Assembly: GCF_040869035.1 (NCBI RefSeq)
Contig: NZ_CP162100.1
Coordinates: 2,294,001-2,358,000, forward strand
DNA length: 64,000 nt
Direction: 5' to 3'
Source of the DNA: Vibrio sp. NTOU-M3
Lineage (GTDB): Bacteria > Pseudomonadota > Gammaproteobacteria > Enterobacterales > Vibrionaceae
A program made the translations under genes and the position numbers. Below, one piece after another: positions 1 through 10,755 of this stretch. The first letter of the stretch is position 1, and every line of letters begins with the position of its first letter. The notes beneath the pieces are model-generated. The model made no database searches and was not told the origin of the DNA. It worked only from the letters and a program-made list of their open reading frames with translations.

Positions 1-80
1 TGGTATCAATAAATCACACCAAATGAGATCAATTCTTATTTTGGATTAGCCACAACGCTACGATGACTATATTACTCCTA

Positions 81-96
81 TGCCTCTTAAGAGGTA
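81..96. promoter_or_regulatory. NarP/NarL-like 7-2-7 binding site
   Basis: TGCCTCT and AGAGGTA are arranged as inverted heptamers separated by two bases. The second half matches the TACYYMT heptamer exactly and the first has one mismatch. The core is also a perfect 12-base palindrome at 83-94. NarP and NarL control nrf genes in enteric bacteria and NarP is the Vibrio representative. The site is about 300 bases upstream of the nrfA start, farther than in E. coli, so it might instead serve a gene left of the window. Confidence 0.45.
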
Positions 97-257
97 GTTA
101 AAAAATATACAAAAAGCGACCTGTATCACCATCTTTTTTTACCTCACCTCTACTGTAAGTCATTGATGATAATGAATTTCATTTGTACGCATACATGTCA
201 CCAACTAACCCTTTAGGGGTATATAAAATTAACTTTGAAGTAGATCACTGGTGTAAA

Positions 258-271
258 TTGATCCAAAACAA
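258..271. promoter_or_regulatory. FNR-like site upstream of nrfA
   Basis: TTGATCCAAAACAA matches the FNR consensus TTGATnnnnATCAA at nine of ten defined bases. If it activated from the usual -41.5 position, transcription would begin near 306, leaving a leader of about 95 bases before nrfA. This fits anaerobic induction of nitrite respiration, but no binding data can be seen here. Confidence 0.45.
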
Positions 272-401
272 GCATTAATTCTTCACTTACACATTTTGTT
301 TCAATTCTTATCTAGAATACACATTAGTTCTCCAATTCTTACTTTGGAATATAGTCAGTTCACAACGCTGTTTATAACAAACAGAATATGGAGATAGCAC
401 T

Positions 402-1829
402 GTGAAAAATATGCATTGGATTCCCAATTCCGTTGCAGCATTAATATTAGTCGTGAGTTCTACTTGGAGCGTCACGAGCTTAGCTGCATCTGAAAATAAA
501 GATCTTGTCGACCCTCGTAACCAAGCTTTCGAACAAAACCATCCTGATCAATACCACTCTTGGAAAGCCACCTCAGAAAGTGTCGAAATCGAAGACGCAC
601 TCGCCGAAGATCCAAACATGGTGATCCTATGGGCGGGCTATGGCTTTGCAAAAGATTACAACAAAGCACGTGGACACTTTTATGCGTTAGATGACGTGCG
701 TCAAACGCTACGTACTGGTGCACCACAAGATGAAAAATCTGGCCCAATGCCAATGGCCTGCTGGAGCTGTAAAAGCCCAGACGTGGCACGTGTGATTGAT
801 GAGCGTGGTGAAGATGGCTACTTCAACGGTAAATGGGCACGTTTAGGAACGGAAATTGCCAACCCAATTGGTTGCGCCGATTGTCACGATGTTCGTAGCG
901 AGAAGTTCAAAAACGGCGAGCCTGAATTAGCCCTAACTCGCCCTTATGTTGAGCGTGCATTTGACGCCATCGGTAAAAACTTTGAAGAACAATCGCGCTT
1001 AGATAAACAAGCCTCTGTTTGTGCACAATGCCACGTGGAATACTACTTTACTGGCCCAACTAAAGCGGTGAAGTTCCCTTGGGATATGGGGACCACAGTC
1101 GAAGATATGGAACGCTACTATGACGCGCTAAACTTCAAAGACTGGACCCATAAAGTGTCTAAAGCTCCTATGTTAAAAGCACAGCACCCAGGTTACGAAA
1201 CATGGCGTGATGGCATTCATGGTAAAAACAAAGTGGTTTGTGTTGACTGCCACATGCCAAAAGTGAAGAAAGAAGATGGCACTGTCTATACCGATCATAA
1301 AGTTGGTAACCCATTTGATCGCTTTGAAGACACCTGTGCTCAATGTCATACCCAAACGAAAGATCAGTTGCGTGAAATCGTTTCTACACGTAAAGCGCAA
1401 GTTTTGAACATGAAGCTAACGGCAGAGAAACAAATCGTCGCCGCACACTTTGAAGCTGGTGCTGCATGGGATGCAGGCGCTACCGAAGCAGAAATGAAAG
1501 ATATCTTACAAGATATCCGTCACGCACAATGGCGTTGGGATTATGCAATCGCCTCTCATGGTGTTCATATGCATGCTCCTGAAGTGGCATTGGAAGTTCT
1601 AGGTACTGCCGTGGACCGCGCAGCGGATGCTCGTACAAAACTGGCACGCCTACTCGCAACTAAAGGTATTGTTGAGCCGATCCAAATCCCTGATATTTCA
1701 ACCAAAGAAGCGGCTCAAAAAGCGCTAGGTATGGATATGGATAAAATGAACTCAGATAAGAAAAACTTCCTTGAAACCGTTGTTCCTGATTGGGACAAAG
1801 CCGCGAAAGAAAGAGAAGCTACTTACTAA
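402..1829 (+). CDS. nrfA: Cytochrome c nitrite reductase NrfA (ammonia-forming)
   Basis: This periplasmic pentahaem enzyme reduces nitrite to ammonium with six electrons in anaerobic respiration. The 475-residue product has a signal peptide (about residues 1-29). The diagnostic active-site haem motif CWSCK is at 120-124, with Lys as the distal ligand. Four ordinary CxxCH motifs are at 158, 207, 280 and 312. The length is normal for NrfA. The GTG start is supported by GGAG about nine bases upstream and by the signal peptide following directly. No nrfB, C or D follows: the gene ends at a bidirectional terminator and faces an NrfG-like gene, so the electron donor must be encoded elsewhere. Candidate FNR and NarP sites upstream suggest control by oxygen and by nitrate or nitrite. 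Confidence 0.97.
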   Translation: MKNMHWIPNSVAALILVVSSTWSVTSLAASENKDLVDPRNQAFEQNHPDQYHSWKATSESVEIEDALAEDPNMVILWAGYGFAKDYNKARGHFYALDDVRQTLRTGAPQDEKSGPMPMACWSCKSPDVARVIDERGEDGYFNGKWARLGTEIANPIGCADCHDVRSEKFKNGEPELALTRPYVERAFDAIGKNFEEQSRLDKQASVCAQCHVEYYFTGPTKAVKFPWDMGTTVEDMERYYDALNFKDWTHKVSKAPMLKAQHPGYETWRDGIHGKNKVVCVDCHMPKVKKEDGTVYTDHKVGNPFDRFEDTCAQCHTQTKDQLREIVSTRKAQVLNMKLTAEKQIVAAHFEAGAAWDAGATEAEMKDILQDIRHAQWRWDYAIASHGVHMHAPEVALEVLGTAVDRAADARTKLARLLATKGIVEPIQIPDISTKEAAQKALGMDMDKMNSDKKNFLETVVPDWDKAAKEREATY

Positions 1830-1845
1830 TCTATCCTAATCGATG

Positions 1846-1873
1846 AAAAAAGCCGACCAAGGTCGGCTTTTTT
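1846..1873. terminator. Bidirectional terminator between nrfA and nrfG-like gene
   Basis: AAAAAAGCCGACC and GGTCGGCTTTTTT form a near-perfect hairpin with a two-base centre and T-runs on both strands. It lies between two convergent genes and can end both transcripts. Confidence 0.9.
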
Positions 1874-1892
1874 ATTGCGCGTATTTCTATGG

Positions 1893-2432
1893 CTATTCGT
1901 TAATTTGCATTTCTTTTGCTTGGTTCAACAAATCAATAATCTGTGGCCGATTGAGATCTCGCTGACCTGAATCCAACAACTGTATCCAGATATCAATCGC
2001 ATGTTGATAACGAAAACTAATAAAATGGTCATTGGCAAGCAGCATTAATGCTGTCGGATTATTCGGTTCTTTGTCGAGCGCCTGTTGTAACAAAGACTGT
2101 ACGTCTGGCGCCATACGTTGAGACTTAAGATAATACAAAGCCGTCGCTTTGCCTGCGAGCTGATTTGCAGTGGGGGAAGCTGATAAACGAATGGCGTAGT
2201 CAAAACAAGTCAGTGCTGATTTGAATTGCTGCTGCGCTAAATATCCTTGCGCAAGCTGAAACCACAATTCAGACTGATTAGGATCGGCTTTAAGCTTTTG
2301 CTGGATTTCCGCCATCCAATCCTCTGATGTTTTGCGCTCTAAGCTTTGCTCTGGTGCAGCTGGCTTGTCACCAACAAGCAACCAATACACTGGCACCGAC
2401 ACAACCAAAGCAACCGCAATCAATCGTTTCAT
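1893..2432 (-). CDS. NrfG-like TPR protein
   Basis: The 179-residue protein has an N-terminal hydrophobic anchor (about residues 4-20) followed by tetratricopeptide-type helices. The pattern of a TPR pair, then a YYLKSQ-like segment, then NNPTALMLLANDHF resembles E. coli NrfG and the TPR part of CcmI. Those proteins recruit apocytochrome to the haem lyase, and NrfG is needed for the special CWSCK haem of NrfA. The gene converges on nrfA, which fits a maturation role, but no nrfE or nrfF is nearby. The family assignment is by recalled similarity; the function is inferred. A general cytochrome c biogenesis or TPR protein is the alternative. Confidence 0.7.
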   Translation of the reverse strand: MKRLIAVALVVSVPVYWLLVGDKPAAPEQSLERKTSEDWMAEIQQKLKADPNQSELWFQLAQGYLAQQQFKSALTCFDYAIRLSASPTANQLAGKATALYYLKSQRMAPDVQSLLQQALDKEPNNPTALMLLANDHFISFRYQHAIDIWIQLLDSGQRDLNRPQIIDLLNQAKEMQINE

Positions 2433-2519
2433 GCGTTTGTTGTTCCTTTACTTCTTTCCATTTCGCAAAAAGTATATCGTGTTACTCTATAACGAACTTT
2501 GATCAAAGCTGACTTCCGT

Positions 2520-2861
2520 ATGAAAAACAAAAACGTACCATCAGAACAAACTCAACAAGAAGCCATGAAGATCGCCAAAGCGACTCAAAAGCCCGGCCAA
2601 ACAAAAGAACAGACAAAGCTGATCGCGCAAGGCATCGAAAAAGGCATTGCGATATATAAAAAGCAACAAAAAGAGCGAGCACGCCAAGCAGACAAGGCGA
2701 AAAAGAAACAGCAAAAAGCCAAGTTGAAAGTCACGGAAGCGGATACTGAGTTAGAAAGAGAGGTGTTGGTTGAACCTAAAACTTCATCAAACATGCTGCC
2801 TTGGGCACTGCTCGGTATCAGTTGGATAGGATTTATCGTCTATGTATTTCAAACTTCGTAA
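2520..2861 (+). CDS. DUF2956 family membrane protein
   Basis: This 113-residue protein begins with a very polar, Lys/Gln-rich region (residues about 1-85, probably helical) and ends with one membrane segment (WALLGISWIGFIVYVF). The conserved opening TQQEAMKIAKATQKPGQTKEQTK-like stretch fits DUF2956 of Vibrio and Shewanella; its function is unknown. I chose the ATG at 2520 rather than an in-frame TTG at 2499 because the family begins near MKNKN. Its end overlaps the following lipoprotein gene by 20 bases, which suggests translational coupling. Confidence 0.75.
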   Translation: MKNKNVPSEQTQQEAMKIAKATQKPGQTKEQTKLIAQGIEKGIAIYKKQQKERARQADKAKKKQQKAKLKVTEADTELEREVLVEPKTSSNMLPWALLGISWIGFIVYVFQTS

Positions 2862-3192
2862 CGTAGCAGCACTCACCGCACTGCTTGTGTTAGCAGGCTG
2901 TACCTCACCCACAAATCAGCTGACACCAAATGCTGAGCAAGTTCATGTACGAATGGACTCCGGCTTTGATGCGAATCAATGTCAGTGGCTCGGGGAAGTA
3001 ACGGGCAGTGAAGGACATTGGTACAGCTATCTGTTCTTTACTAATGATGTGATGATAGAAGGGGCGATCAATAACCTGAAGAATAATGCGGCAAAACTTG
3101 GGGCAGATACGGTGTATATGATTGCCCCACAAGATTTTGTTACGTCGTTTACCGTATTGGGCAGTGCCTACCACTGCCACAACGGTGGCTAG
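2842..3192 (+). CDS. DUF4156-type lipoprotein
   Basis: The 116-residue product has a lipoprotein signal peptide with lipobox LAGC (Cys at residue 20) followed by a small domain of DUF4156 type. Typical features are a paired-Cys core (NQCQWLGEV and AYHCH) and the segment NNAAKLGADTVYM. With Thr/Ser after the lipid-modified Cys it should be sorted to the outer membrane. The gene overlaps the preceding membrane-protein gene and probably shares its transcript. Function unknown. Confidence 0.75.
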   Translation: MYFKLRNVAALTALLVLAGCTSPTNQLTPNAEQVHVRMDSGFDANQCQWLGEVTGSEGHWYSYLFFTNDVMIEGAINNLKNNAAKLGADTVYMIAPQDFVTSFTVLGSAYHCHNGG

Positions 3193-3193
3193 A

Positions 3194-3481
3194 CTAAGCG
3201 TGGAAACCTAGGCTGGCTGCGATGTCGGCCTCCCTTTCAAATACCCACTGACTGTCAAATGGTCCCCAGTCTGATAGCTGATAATAACCATCATTATGAC
3301 GACGACCGTCTTGAACAAACATTAACTCGATACCGATCCCAGGGAGCGCTTTGATGACGTCTTGAATTGTACGACGTGGCCAACCCGTTTTTTCGATCAA
3401 CTTGGGCACATTAGGTCTTTCAAGGCTTTCAACTAACATCGCCAAATACAAACGCCTTGCAAAAACAGGACTCAATTCCAT
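3194..3481 (-). CDS. Small winged-helix DNA-binding protein
   Basis: The 95-residue product is almost entirely a winged helix-turn-helix. The segment LIEKTGWPRRTIQDVIKALP reads as the HTH, followed by a GIELMFVQDG wing and YYQLSDWGPF. A strong ribosome site (GGAGGTATCA) directly precedes the ATG. It is probably a regulator, but no target is evident. It is convergent with the lipoprotein gene, with a one-base gap. I do not recognise a named orthologue. Confidence 0.65.
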   Translation of the reverse strand: MELSPVFARRLYLAMLVESLERPNVPKLIEKTGWPRRTIQDVIKALPGIGIELMFVQDGRRHNDGYYQLSDWGPFDSQWVFEREADIAASLGFHA

Positions 3482-3680
3482 TGATACCTCCTAAAAAATT
3501 CTAAAATCATTATTTCTGTTTTGCGGCCAAGTTTGTTGCGTTTGATCAATAACTCTCCATTCCAGCACTCGTTGTAGGGATTTTTTTCTCGAAACAAAAT
3601 AATCTCGTCACACTTTTGTCTCTGCTTCGGCTTCCTGATAGGATGCTGAAATAATAAAAAGTCACTTCAAAAGGTTACCT

Positions 3681-5177
<1,497 letters not shown>

Positions 5178-5178
<1 letters not shown>

Positions 5179-5864
5179 TGACCCCACAGCAGCTCACAGG
5201 AAAAACCACCTCGCACCTCACTGAAGTGCTATTCGGTCAAAAAGTATTTCTGGTGCATCGTGATGTTGAGCAAGATTTACTAGCACTCCGAACGGCTGCT
5301 GTAAGCGCAGGTTTTAACCTTAATATTGCCAGCGGCTTTCGCGATTTTGAGCGGCAAAAAGCAATTTGGAACAATAAGATGGCTGGTAACACAGCCATAC
5401 TTGACAACAATAGCCAACCGCTTGATCAAAGCGCCCTCACTGAAGAGCAAAAAATCATGGCGATTTTACGCTGGTCTGCGCTTCCGGGGGCCAGCCGACA
5501 TCATTGGGGTTGTGAATTTGATGTGTTTGATCGCGATGCCTTACCACAAAATACCCAGTTAAAATTAGAGCCATGGGAATACCTATCCGGACATCAAAGT
5601 AAGTTCTATCAATGGTTACAGGAAAACCTGACTCAGTTTGGTTTCTTTTTTCCTTACGCAAACGATCTTGGAGGGGTTGCACCAGAGCCTTGGCATATCA
5701 GCCACCAATCCGTATCACAGCAAGCCATGGAACATTTTTCTTTAGCAATGCTACGTGATGAATTGATCCAGTCTCCCATTTGCGGTCAGCAAAGTGTGTT
5801 GGATCGACTGGAATCGATCTACAATCACTACATTACTAACATTCACTATCCGGAGTCAGAATGA
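5178..5864 (+). CDS. M15 family D-Ala-D-Ala carboxypeptidase-like protein
   Basis: The 228-residue VanY/D,D-carboxypeptidase-type zinc peptidase has the zinc-site motifs SRHHWGCEFD (His and Asp ligands) and PEPWHIS (catalytic Glu-related segment and His ligand). There is no clear signal peptide, which is common in this subfamily and leaves its location uncertain. The ATG at 5178 overlaps the dapE stop in a TGATG arrangement, so translation is probably coupled; a GTG three bases earlier is a possible alternative start. Its place after dapE links peptidoglycan precursor supply with peptide trimming. Confidence 0.85.
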
Positions 5865-6043
5865 TTGAACTGCTGACGAATCCTTGGGTCATTATTGTGA
5901 TTGTATTAAGCGTCTTAATCGGTAATATCGCCGCGCTCAAATACACTGCGAAATTGAAATTTCCACTCAAAAAGCCAGATCAAACCTCATCTTCAACCGA
6001 AGAGAGTGAAAGTACAGAACAACAAAAAACGGACAAGCCGTAA
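5861..6043 (+). CDS. DUF2897 small membrane protein
   Basis: The 60-residue protein has one N-terminal membrane segment (WVIIVIVLSVLIGNIAAL) and a charged Ser/Glu-rich tail ending in TDKP. It fits DUF2897, a Vibrio-type family of unknown function. The start overlaps the preceding stop by four bases (ATGA), and a terminator follows immediately, so it closes the yffB-dapE operon. Confidence 0.75.
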   Translation: MIELLTNPWVIIVIVLSVLIGNIAALKYTAKLKFPLKKPDQTSSSTEESESTEQQKTDKP

Positions 6044-6059
6044 CAGCTTGTCCGTTTTA
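6026..6059. terminator. Terminator at end of dapE operon
   Basis: AAAACGGACAAGC and GCTTGTCCGTTTT pair around a seven-base loop, with A/T runs on both sides. It overlaps the last codons of the DUF2897 gene and can serve both converging transcripts. Confidence 0.88.
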
Positions 6060-6082
6060 CAATCTAGCCCTGCATACAACGG

Positions 6083-6859
6083 CTATTTAAGGTGGTCCCA
6101 AGAAATATTCGATACTATGCGGCAATCGTCGCACTTAAAGTGAAAAATATCATGCAGTGGTGCGTCTAGTAACCACTCTCCACCACACTTAGGGCACTTA
6201 CGTGCTTTTTCCGTCGCTAAGTCCTGTCCCCCAACTCGGTATTGATAGTAGTACGTCGGGATCTTCGTAATGTATTCAATGCGGCCCCGTAAATCCCAGC
6301 CTCGACGAAACAGCACACTCTCGGTATCGCAAATCTCGTGTAGTGCAGCATGTTCAGCACGACACGCCCCCGCCATTTGTAACTCATCACACGCTTGCCA
6401 TTCCGTTTGCCACTTGATCACCGCTTTGTGATCACCATTGAGTGTCGGTGCATTGCGATAAAGCGGTATCGGTAGTAACGATTCACCACTACGCAGTGGT
6501 GAACAGGTATGAACATAGGTGGTATAGAGGACTTGCCAGCTTGGCGTTTCTTCTTCCGCAGCTTGCTCGGAGTTTAAGTCACGCCCAAGTAACCGGACCT
6601 TTGGCGCCAATAAACTCGCATCCGCTAAGCGGTTAAGACAAACTTTAACAAAATCGGAGTGATAACGTGGGTGCAAGCTGTCTTGTTCTGGGCAAACCAC
6701 ACGAACAAAAAACTCCCCATCCCCCATAACTACCGGAAATTCACGTCCCAGAACTTGTCCGTTATAGCGCAACGCATCCATCAAACCATTGATGGCTTTA
6801 TCAACTGCAGACACGGTAGTGTTATCAAAACACTCAAACTGTAGCTCAACAACAAACAT
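6083..6859 (-). CDS. DUF2310 zinc-ribbon protein
   Basis: This 258-residue protein ends in a zinc ribbon, CPKCGGEWLL and later FKCDDCRIV (two CxxC pairs, near residues 219 and 244). The body is a conserved gammaproteobacterial domain of DUF2310 type, with unknown function. It lies four bases downstream of syd in the same direction, so the two form an operon. Confidence 0.8.
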   Translation of the reverse strand: MFVVELQFECFDNTTVSAVDKAINGLMDALRYNGQVLGREFPVVMGDGEFFVRVVCPEQDSLHPRYHSDFVKVCLNRLADASLLAPKVRLLGRDLNSEQAAEEETPSWQVLYTTYVHTCSPLRSGESLLPIPLYRNAPTLNGDHKAVIKWQTEWQACDELQMAGACRAEHAALHEICDTESVLFRRGWDLRGRIEYITKIPTYYYQYRVGGQDLATEKARKCPKCGGEWLLDAPLHDIFHFKCDDCRIVSNISWDHLK

Positions 6860-6863
6860 CCAA

Positions 6864-7409
6864 TTACACCACTGGCTCTAATTTGGTTAAAAACTCAGCC
6901 AGTGTTTCAGCTAATACGTCACGTTTATCGGTGCCTAATCGTTCAAGCACAACATTTCCTGTGATATTACAGATGGAAATAACATCGAGCTCCGCATCTG
7001 TCGCGGCAATAAAGACCGTCGGTTTGAGTTTAAGGCGACGCTGAGTGACCAAGTGGCCAAGTATATTCTCTTGCAAGCGAACAAAGTCGTCGTCATTCCA
7101 TACCTGTAATAAGGTTAACTCATTCCCCTGCCAAGTCGCGTTCATATCGGCACTATATTGGCAGCCGTAGAACGCTTTAATGTCTTCGTGCAAGGTTAGC
7201 TCAATACCCTTTTCAACATTAGTGAAATCCGCTTGCTGCTCTCTTGCGTATGCTTGCCACTCCACGCCTTCATCTCGCTTGTTTTCAATGCAAGGGGAGA
7301 TAAGATCAGCCAATTCTTCACTCACGGGTAGCGACGCATGAGTTTTCTGATACGCTTCTGTGAATTTTTGACTGAATTCGGTAAGGGCTTGGATCGCTTG
7401 CTGCGTCAT
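6864..7409 (-). CDS. syd: SecY-interacting protein Syd
   Basis: The 181-residue cytoplasmic protein binds SecY at the inner face of the membrane and is thought to check Sec translocon assembly. The sequence matches Syd along its length, including an acidic middle region and the ending [16 protein letters not shown] chose the ATG at 7409 (MTQQAI) because it gives the usual family length and has GGAGTG upstream. A longer in-frame extension to 7442 exists but is unlikely. Confidence 0.9.
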   Translation of the reverse strand: MTQQAIQALTEFSQKFTEAYQKTHASLPVSEELADLISPCIENKRDEGVEWQAYAREQQADFTNVEKGIELTLHEDIKAFYGCQYSADMNATWQGNELTLLQVWNDDDFVRLQENILGHLVTQRRLKLKPTVFIAATDAELDVISICNITGNVVLERLGTDKRDVLAETLAEFLTKLEPVV

Positions 7410-7517
7410 TCGACACTCCAACTGTGATTTGTCCGGACACACTCAGGCAAGAGTTAATGACAGCCTGAATGGGATTGCGTAAAATTCTCGGTATTCTAAT
7501 CCAATTCGCGATAAAAA

Positions 7518-8363
7518 ATGAGCAAATATTCTGACGCTAAAGAACTTGCTGGCCTAACGCTAGGTCAAAAGACTGAATACGCAAATCAATACGACCCTAG
7601 CCTACTGCAACCTGTACCGCGTAGCCTAAATCGGAACGACCTCAACCTAAATGAAACGCTACCTTTCAAAGGTTGTGATATCTGGACGCTGTATGAGCTA
7701 TCTTGGCTCAACTCTAATGGCTTACCTCAAGTGGCAATAGGGGAAGTCGCGATCCCTGCTACTAGCGCAAATTTGATTGAATCAAAGTCATTTAAGCTCT
7801 ATCTCAACAGCTTTAACCAAACTCGTTTCACTACGTGGGAAGAGGTTCAAGCCACCTTAACCAAAGATTTATCCCACTGCGCAGGTGAAACCGTAGAAGT
7901 ACTAGTGAAGCCAGTAACTGATTACAGCAATACGCCGATTGTTACAATGCAAGGGGAATGTATCGATCAACAAGACATCACCATTATAGGTTACGAATTC
8001 GATGCAAGCTTACTTGAAGGCTCAACAAGTGATGAAAAAGTGACCGAGTCACTTCATAGCCACCTTTTAAAATCAAACTGTCTGATCACCAATCAACCAG
8101 ATTGGGGAAGTGTCGAAATTCAATACTGCGGTAAAAAAATCGACCGAGAAGCTTTGTTACGGTACATTGTTTCTTTCCGTGAACATAATGAATTCCATGA
8201 ACAATGCGTTGAGCGAATCTTTACGGATATCATGCAATATTGCCAGCCTGAAAGCTTAACGGTTTACGCTCGCTACACGCGTCGAGGTGGTTTGGACATC
8301 AACCCTTACCGTTCGACTGAACAAGTGAAACCGGAACACAATCAACGCATGGCTCGTCAATAA
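7518..8363 (+). CDS. queF: NADPH-dependent 7-cyano-7-deazaguanine reductase QueF
   Basis: This enzyme reduces preQ0 to preQ1 in queuosine synthesis. The 281-residue protein is the long two-domain type. The N-terminal half carries the QueF signature [15 protein letters not shown] (near residue 90). The C-terminal half carries the catalytic region [14 protein letters not shown] (Cys near 190) and [15 protein letters not shown]. It is divergent from syd across about 110 bases and followed 10 bases later by the TPR/GGDEF-like gene. Confidence 0.96.
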   Translation: MSKYSDAKELAGLTLGQKTEYANQYDPSLLQPVPRSLNRNDLNLNETLPFKGCDIWTLYELSWLNSNGLPQVAIGEVAIPATSANLIESKSFKLYLNSFNQTRFTTWEEVQATLTKDLSHCAGETVEVLVKPVTDYSNTPIVTMQGECIDQQDITIIGYEFDASLLEGSTSDEKVTESLHSHLLKSNCLITNQPDWGSVEIQYCGKKIDREALLRYIVSFREHNEFHEQCVERIFTDIMQYCQPESLTVYARYTRRGGLDINPYRSTEQVKPEHNQRMARQ

Positions 8364-8373
8364 GGAAATAAGA

Positions 8374-10644
8374 ATGCGAATTCTGCGCTGGGAGCTTTGG
8401 CTCTGTTTGCTTTTTGGACTACTTTCAACCTCTGCTACCGCGGCCAACATATACTCATCTCAGATGTTGACGGAAGCCGATAACCTGGTTGAAATCGTAC
8501 CCAATCAAGCCAAATTGCTCACAACCACTTACCTGACTCAGCGCAGACTTTCCGCTCGCGGAGAGAAAAGTCCTTCTTCGATTTCTCGAGACGAAACCGA
8601 CAGCCGCCTTCGCACTCCCGGTAGCACCATCGATGCATTAAAAATTCTCGCCCAAGCAGAATTTAACTTAGGCAATACAAGAAACGCATTACTCAGAATT
8701 CAAGAGGCAGAACAACTAACCCAAAAATACCAGCTCCCCTACTTAAGCCTTGATGTTCAACTGCTTAAAATTCGGCTTCGCTGGCTCAATGATCATGACG
8801 CATTCAAAGCCAATGTCGCCATCGATGAACTAGAACAAGCATATCAAAACATCCGAAATCCTGAGCAACTGGCTAAGGGCCTTCGTTATGACTTAACCAT
8901 GTTCAAAGCAGAAGTGGCTTCAAGAGATGGCGACCTCGCTTTAGCGAATCAGCTCTATTCGTCGCTTAAAGGTTATTTGACCCAATCAGACTCCGCAACA
9001 CGCCTTATCGATTACCATACCCAAGTCGGCAAACACTATCTCATCAATAAACGCTACAACCGTGCGTTGTTTGAGCTGTTAATCGCTTACTGGAAAGCGA
9101 TCGAAGAAAATGCTAGCCGTGAATTAGCAAAAGTTAACCAGTTACTTGGTCAGTTGTTTTATGAGCGCAGAGTTCTTGATAAGGCCAACGACCACCTTTC
9201 TCAGGCAGCCGACTTTTACGATAACTATGAGCACTCCCCTGTTCTACCTACCATTTTAAAAATGATGGGAGACACTTATTACCATCAGGGTAAATTTAAT
9301 TTAGCACTGGTCCATTATTTTAACGCTATCGACCACGAGCGTATCCAGCAAAACTTAGAAAGTGTCATTGAGCTTCGCCTTGCGTTAGCCGCGACCTATT
9401 TGCAATTGGTCAACTATCCGCTGGCTGAACAGTACCTCGTTCGAGCACAAGACTTGCTTGAATTTACTGATATTCCTTCCCTAAAATCACAAGCTTTATT
9501 GTTGGAAAGTGGCCTCGCTTATCATCAAAAAAAACCTGAATTAGTGACAGATAAAGCACGCCAAGCCTTAGCCATTGCGCAACAAGTCGATGATATATCC
9601 AAACAAAAAGATGCGTATCAATTACTGTACTTAGGTTATGAGCTCAGTGGTAAATACGATCGCTCCCTAACTTATCTCAAGAAGTTCAATGCACTAACCA
9701 ATATCGAGAAAAGACAACTCGACTTGATCAGTGAAGATGCATTCCGGCAACAAAAAGAATTTGTAGAACAAACGCTGCACTTAGTTGGCCAGAAAGAGCA
9801 ACTTGCCCAGACACAAAGTGAATTCCAAAAATTCCAACAAATCTCCTTTGCTCTATTCCTGTTCTGTGCCGTTTTATTTATGTGGGTACTGAGACGTGGC
9901 CATGTAATGCGGGTACAAAAAGACGAAATCGCGATTCTAAATGAAGACCTGTTTACCCATTCTCGTTCCGGACTGCGAAACCTACGTATGCTCAATGCAA
10001 AGCTGCCAGCTTCATTGGAACAAAGTAGTCATAAGTTTGAAAAGTGGCACGTCGGTGAATTGATCCATGAACCTCTCAATGACCGATTGCGCTTTGTCAT
10101 GATAGACGTACCTTTCTTACGCAACATGTATCTGCAATTTGGCTATGCCGAAGGGTTAAAATTAGAGAAAGCATTTGGCGATTACCTTAACGAGCGTGTA
10201 GAAGCACCTGCGAGAATTTATCACTTCTCGGATGCAAACTTGCTTTACGTAGAACCCAATGCAGACGGCAATACCGATCCAGAAGTCATCTGTAACAAGA
10301 TTCAGCAATGGATTTTAGAGTTTGCACCAAAACGCTCACTCAATAGAATTGTTCGTATCGGTATGGCTGATTATCCATTCCTACCTCGCGCCTACACGGC
10401 CATTAATGATAAGGAACTAGTTGATATTCTACTTATGTCGACAGGCGCGGCGCGAACACTAAGTATGAAAGAACACTCAAGTCAGTGGGTTTATCTCAAA
10501 GCAATAGAAAATGCGCCCGCTGCGAGTCTTGCTACTGGTAACATACGTAAGGCCTGTAAACACTCGATCAATCAAGGGCTGATCAAGGTGCATTCCTCCT
10601 ATAAGAATGAGGAGAGCATCAAAAAACTACTAAAAGATGAATAA
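8374..10644 (+). CDS. TPR sensor-like membrane protein with degenerate GGDEF domain
   Basis: The 756-residue protein has a signal peptide (to about residue 23, ...SATAA), a long periplasmic helical-repeat region of TPR type (about 85-440), a coiled coil, one membrane segment (FALFLFCAVLFMWVL, near 490), and a cytoplasmic domain with a diguanylate-cyclase-like layout. In that domain HSRSGLRNLR stands where DxLTxLxNRR is expected, and HFSDANLLYV where RxGGDEFxxL is expected, so the catalytic GGDEF is gone. It is probably a non-enzymatic receptor or binding module. It lies directly after queF and just before a complete diguanylate cyclase. The degenerate-domain call is my alignment by eye. Confidence 0.65.
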   Translation: MRILRWELWLCLLFGLLSTSATAANIYSSQMLTEADNLVEIVPNQAKLLTTTYLTQRRLSARGEKSPSSISRDETDSRLRTPGSTIDALKILAQAEFNLGNTRNALLRIQEAEQLTQKYQLPYLSLDVQLLKIRLRWLNDHDAFKANVAIDELEQAYQNIRNPEQLAKGLRYDLTMFKAEVASRDGDLALANQLYSSLKGYLTQSDSATRLIDYHTQVGKHYLINKRYNRALFELLIAYWKAIEENASRELAKVNQLLGQLFYERRVLDKANDHLSQAADFYDNYEHSPVLPTILKMMGDTYYHQGKFNLALVHYFNAIDHERIQQNLESVIELRLALAATYLQLVNYPLAEQYLVRAQDLLEFTDIPSLKSQALLLESGLAYHQKKPELVTDKARQALAIAQQVDDISKQKDAYQLLYLGYELSGKYDRSLTYLKKFNALTNIEKRQLDLISEDAFRQQKEFVEQTLHLVGQKEQLAQTQSEFQKFQQISFALFLFCAVLFMWVLRRGHVMRVQKDEIAILNEDLFTHSRSGLRNLRMLNAKLPASLEQSSHKFEKWHVGELIHEPLNDRLRFVMIDVPFLRNMYLQFGYAEGLKLEKAFGDYLNERVEAPARIYHFSDANLLYVEPNADGNTDPEVICNKIQQWILEFAPKRSLNRIVRIGMADYPFLPRAYTAINDKELVDILLMSTGAARTLSMKEHSSQWVYLKAIENAPAASLATGNIRKACKHSINQGLIKVHSSYKNEESIKKLLKDE

Positions 10645-10755
10645 AAGCTCATCAAACGAGTGTTGTAGGCAGTGACGTAGTTATTTTATTTGATATTATC
10701 AACAGATTAATAAATAAGATCGACACGGATCCGTTAGTCGTAAAGTTTAGGTTTC

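Larger units (their letters stand above)
1..401. promoter_or_regulatory. nrfA upstream regulatory region
   Basis: This is a non-coding AT-rich stretch before the GTG start of nrfA. Two recognisable sites lie in it and are listed separately: a NarL/NarP-like pair of heptamers in 7-2-7 arrangement at 81-96 and an FNR-like site at 258-271. A further lone heptamer match (AGGGGTA, reverse of TACCCCT) is at 215-221. Three imperfect copies of a CAATTCTTA-containing sequence start at 30, 302 and 333. The start of nrfA is preceded by GGAG at 390-393. The roles of the sites are inferred from consensus matches only. Confidence 0.55.

Noticed and set aside
83..94. CCTCTTAAGAGG palindrome as a separate repeat or restriction-type signal
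   Set aside because: It is fully contained in the NarP-like 7-2-7 site and better explained by it.
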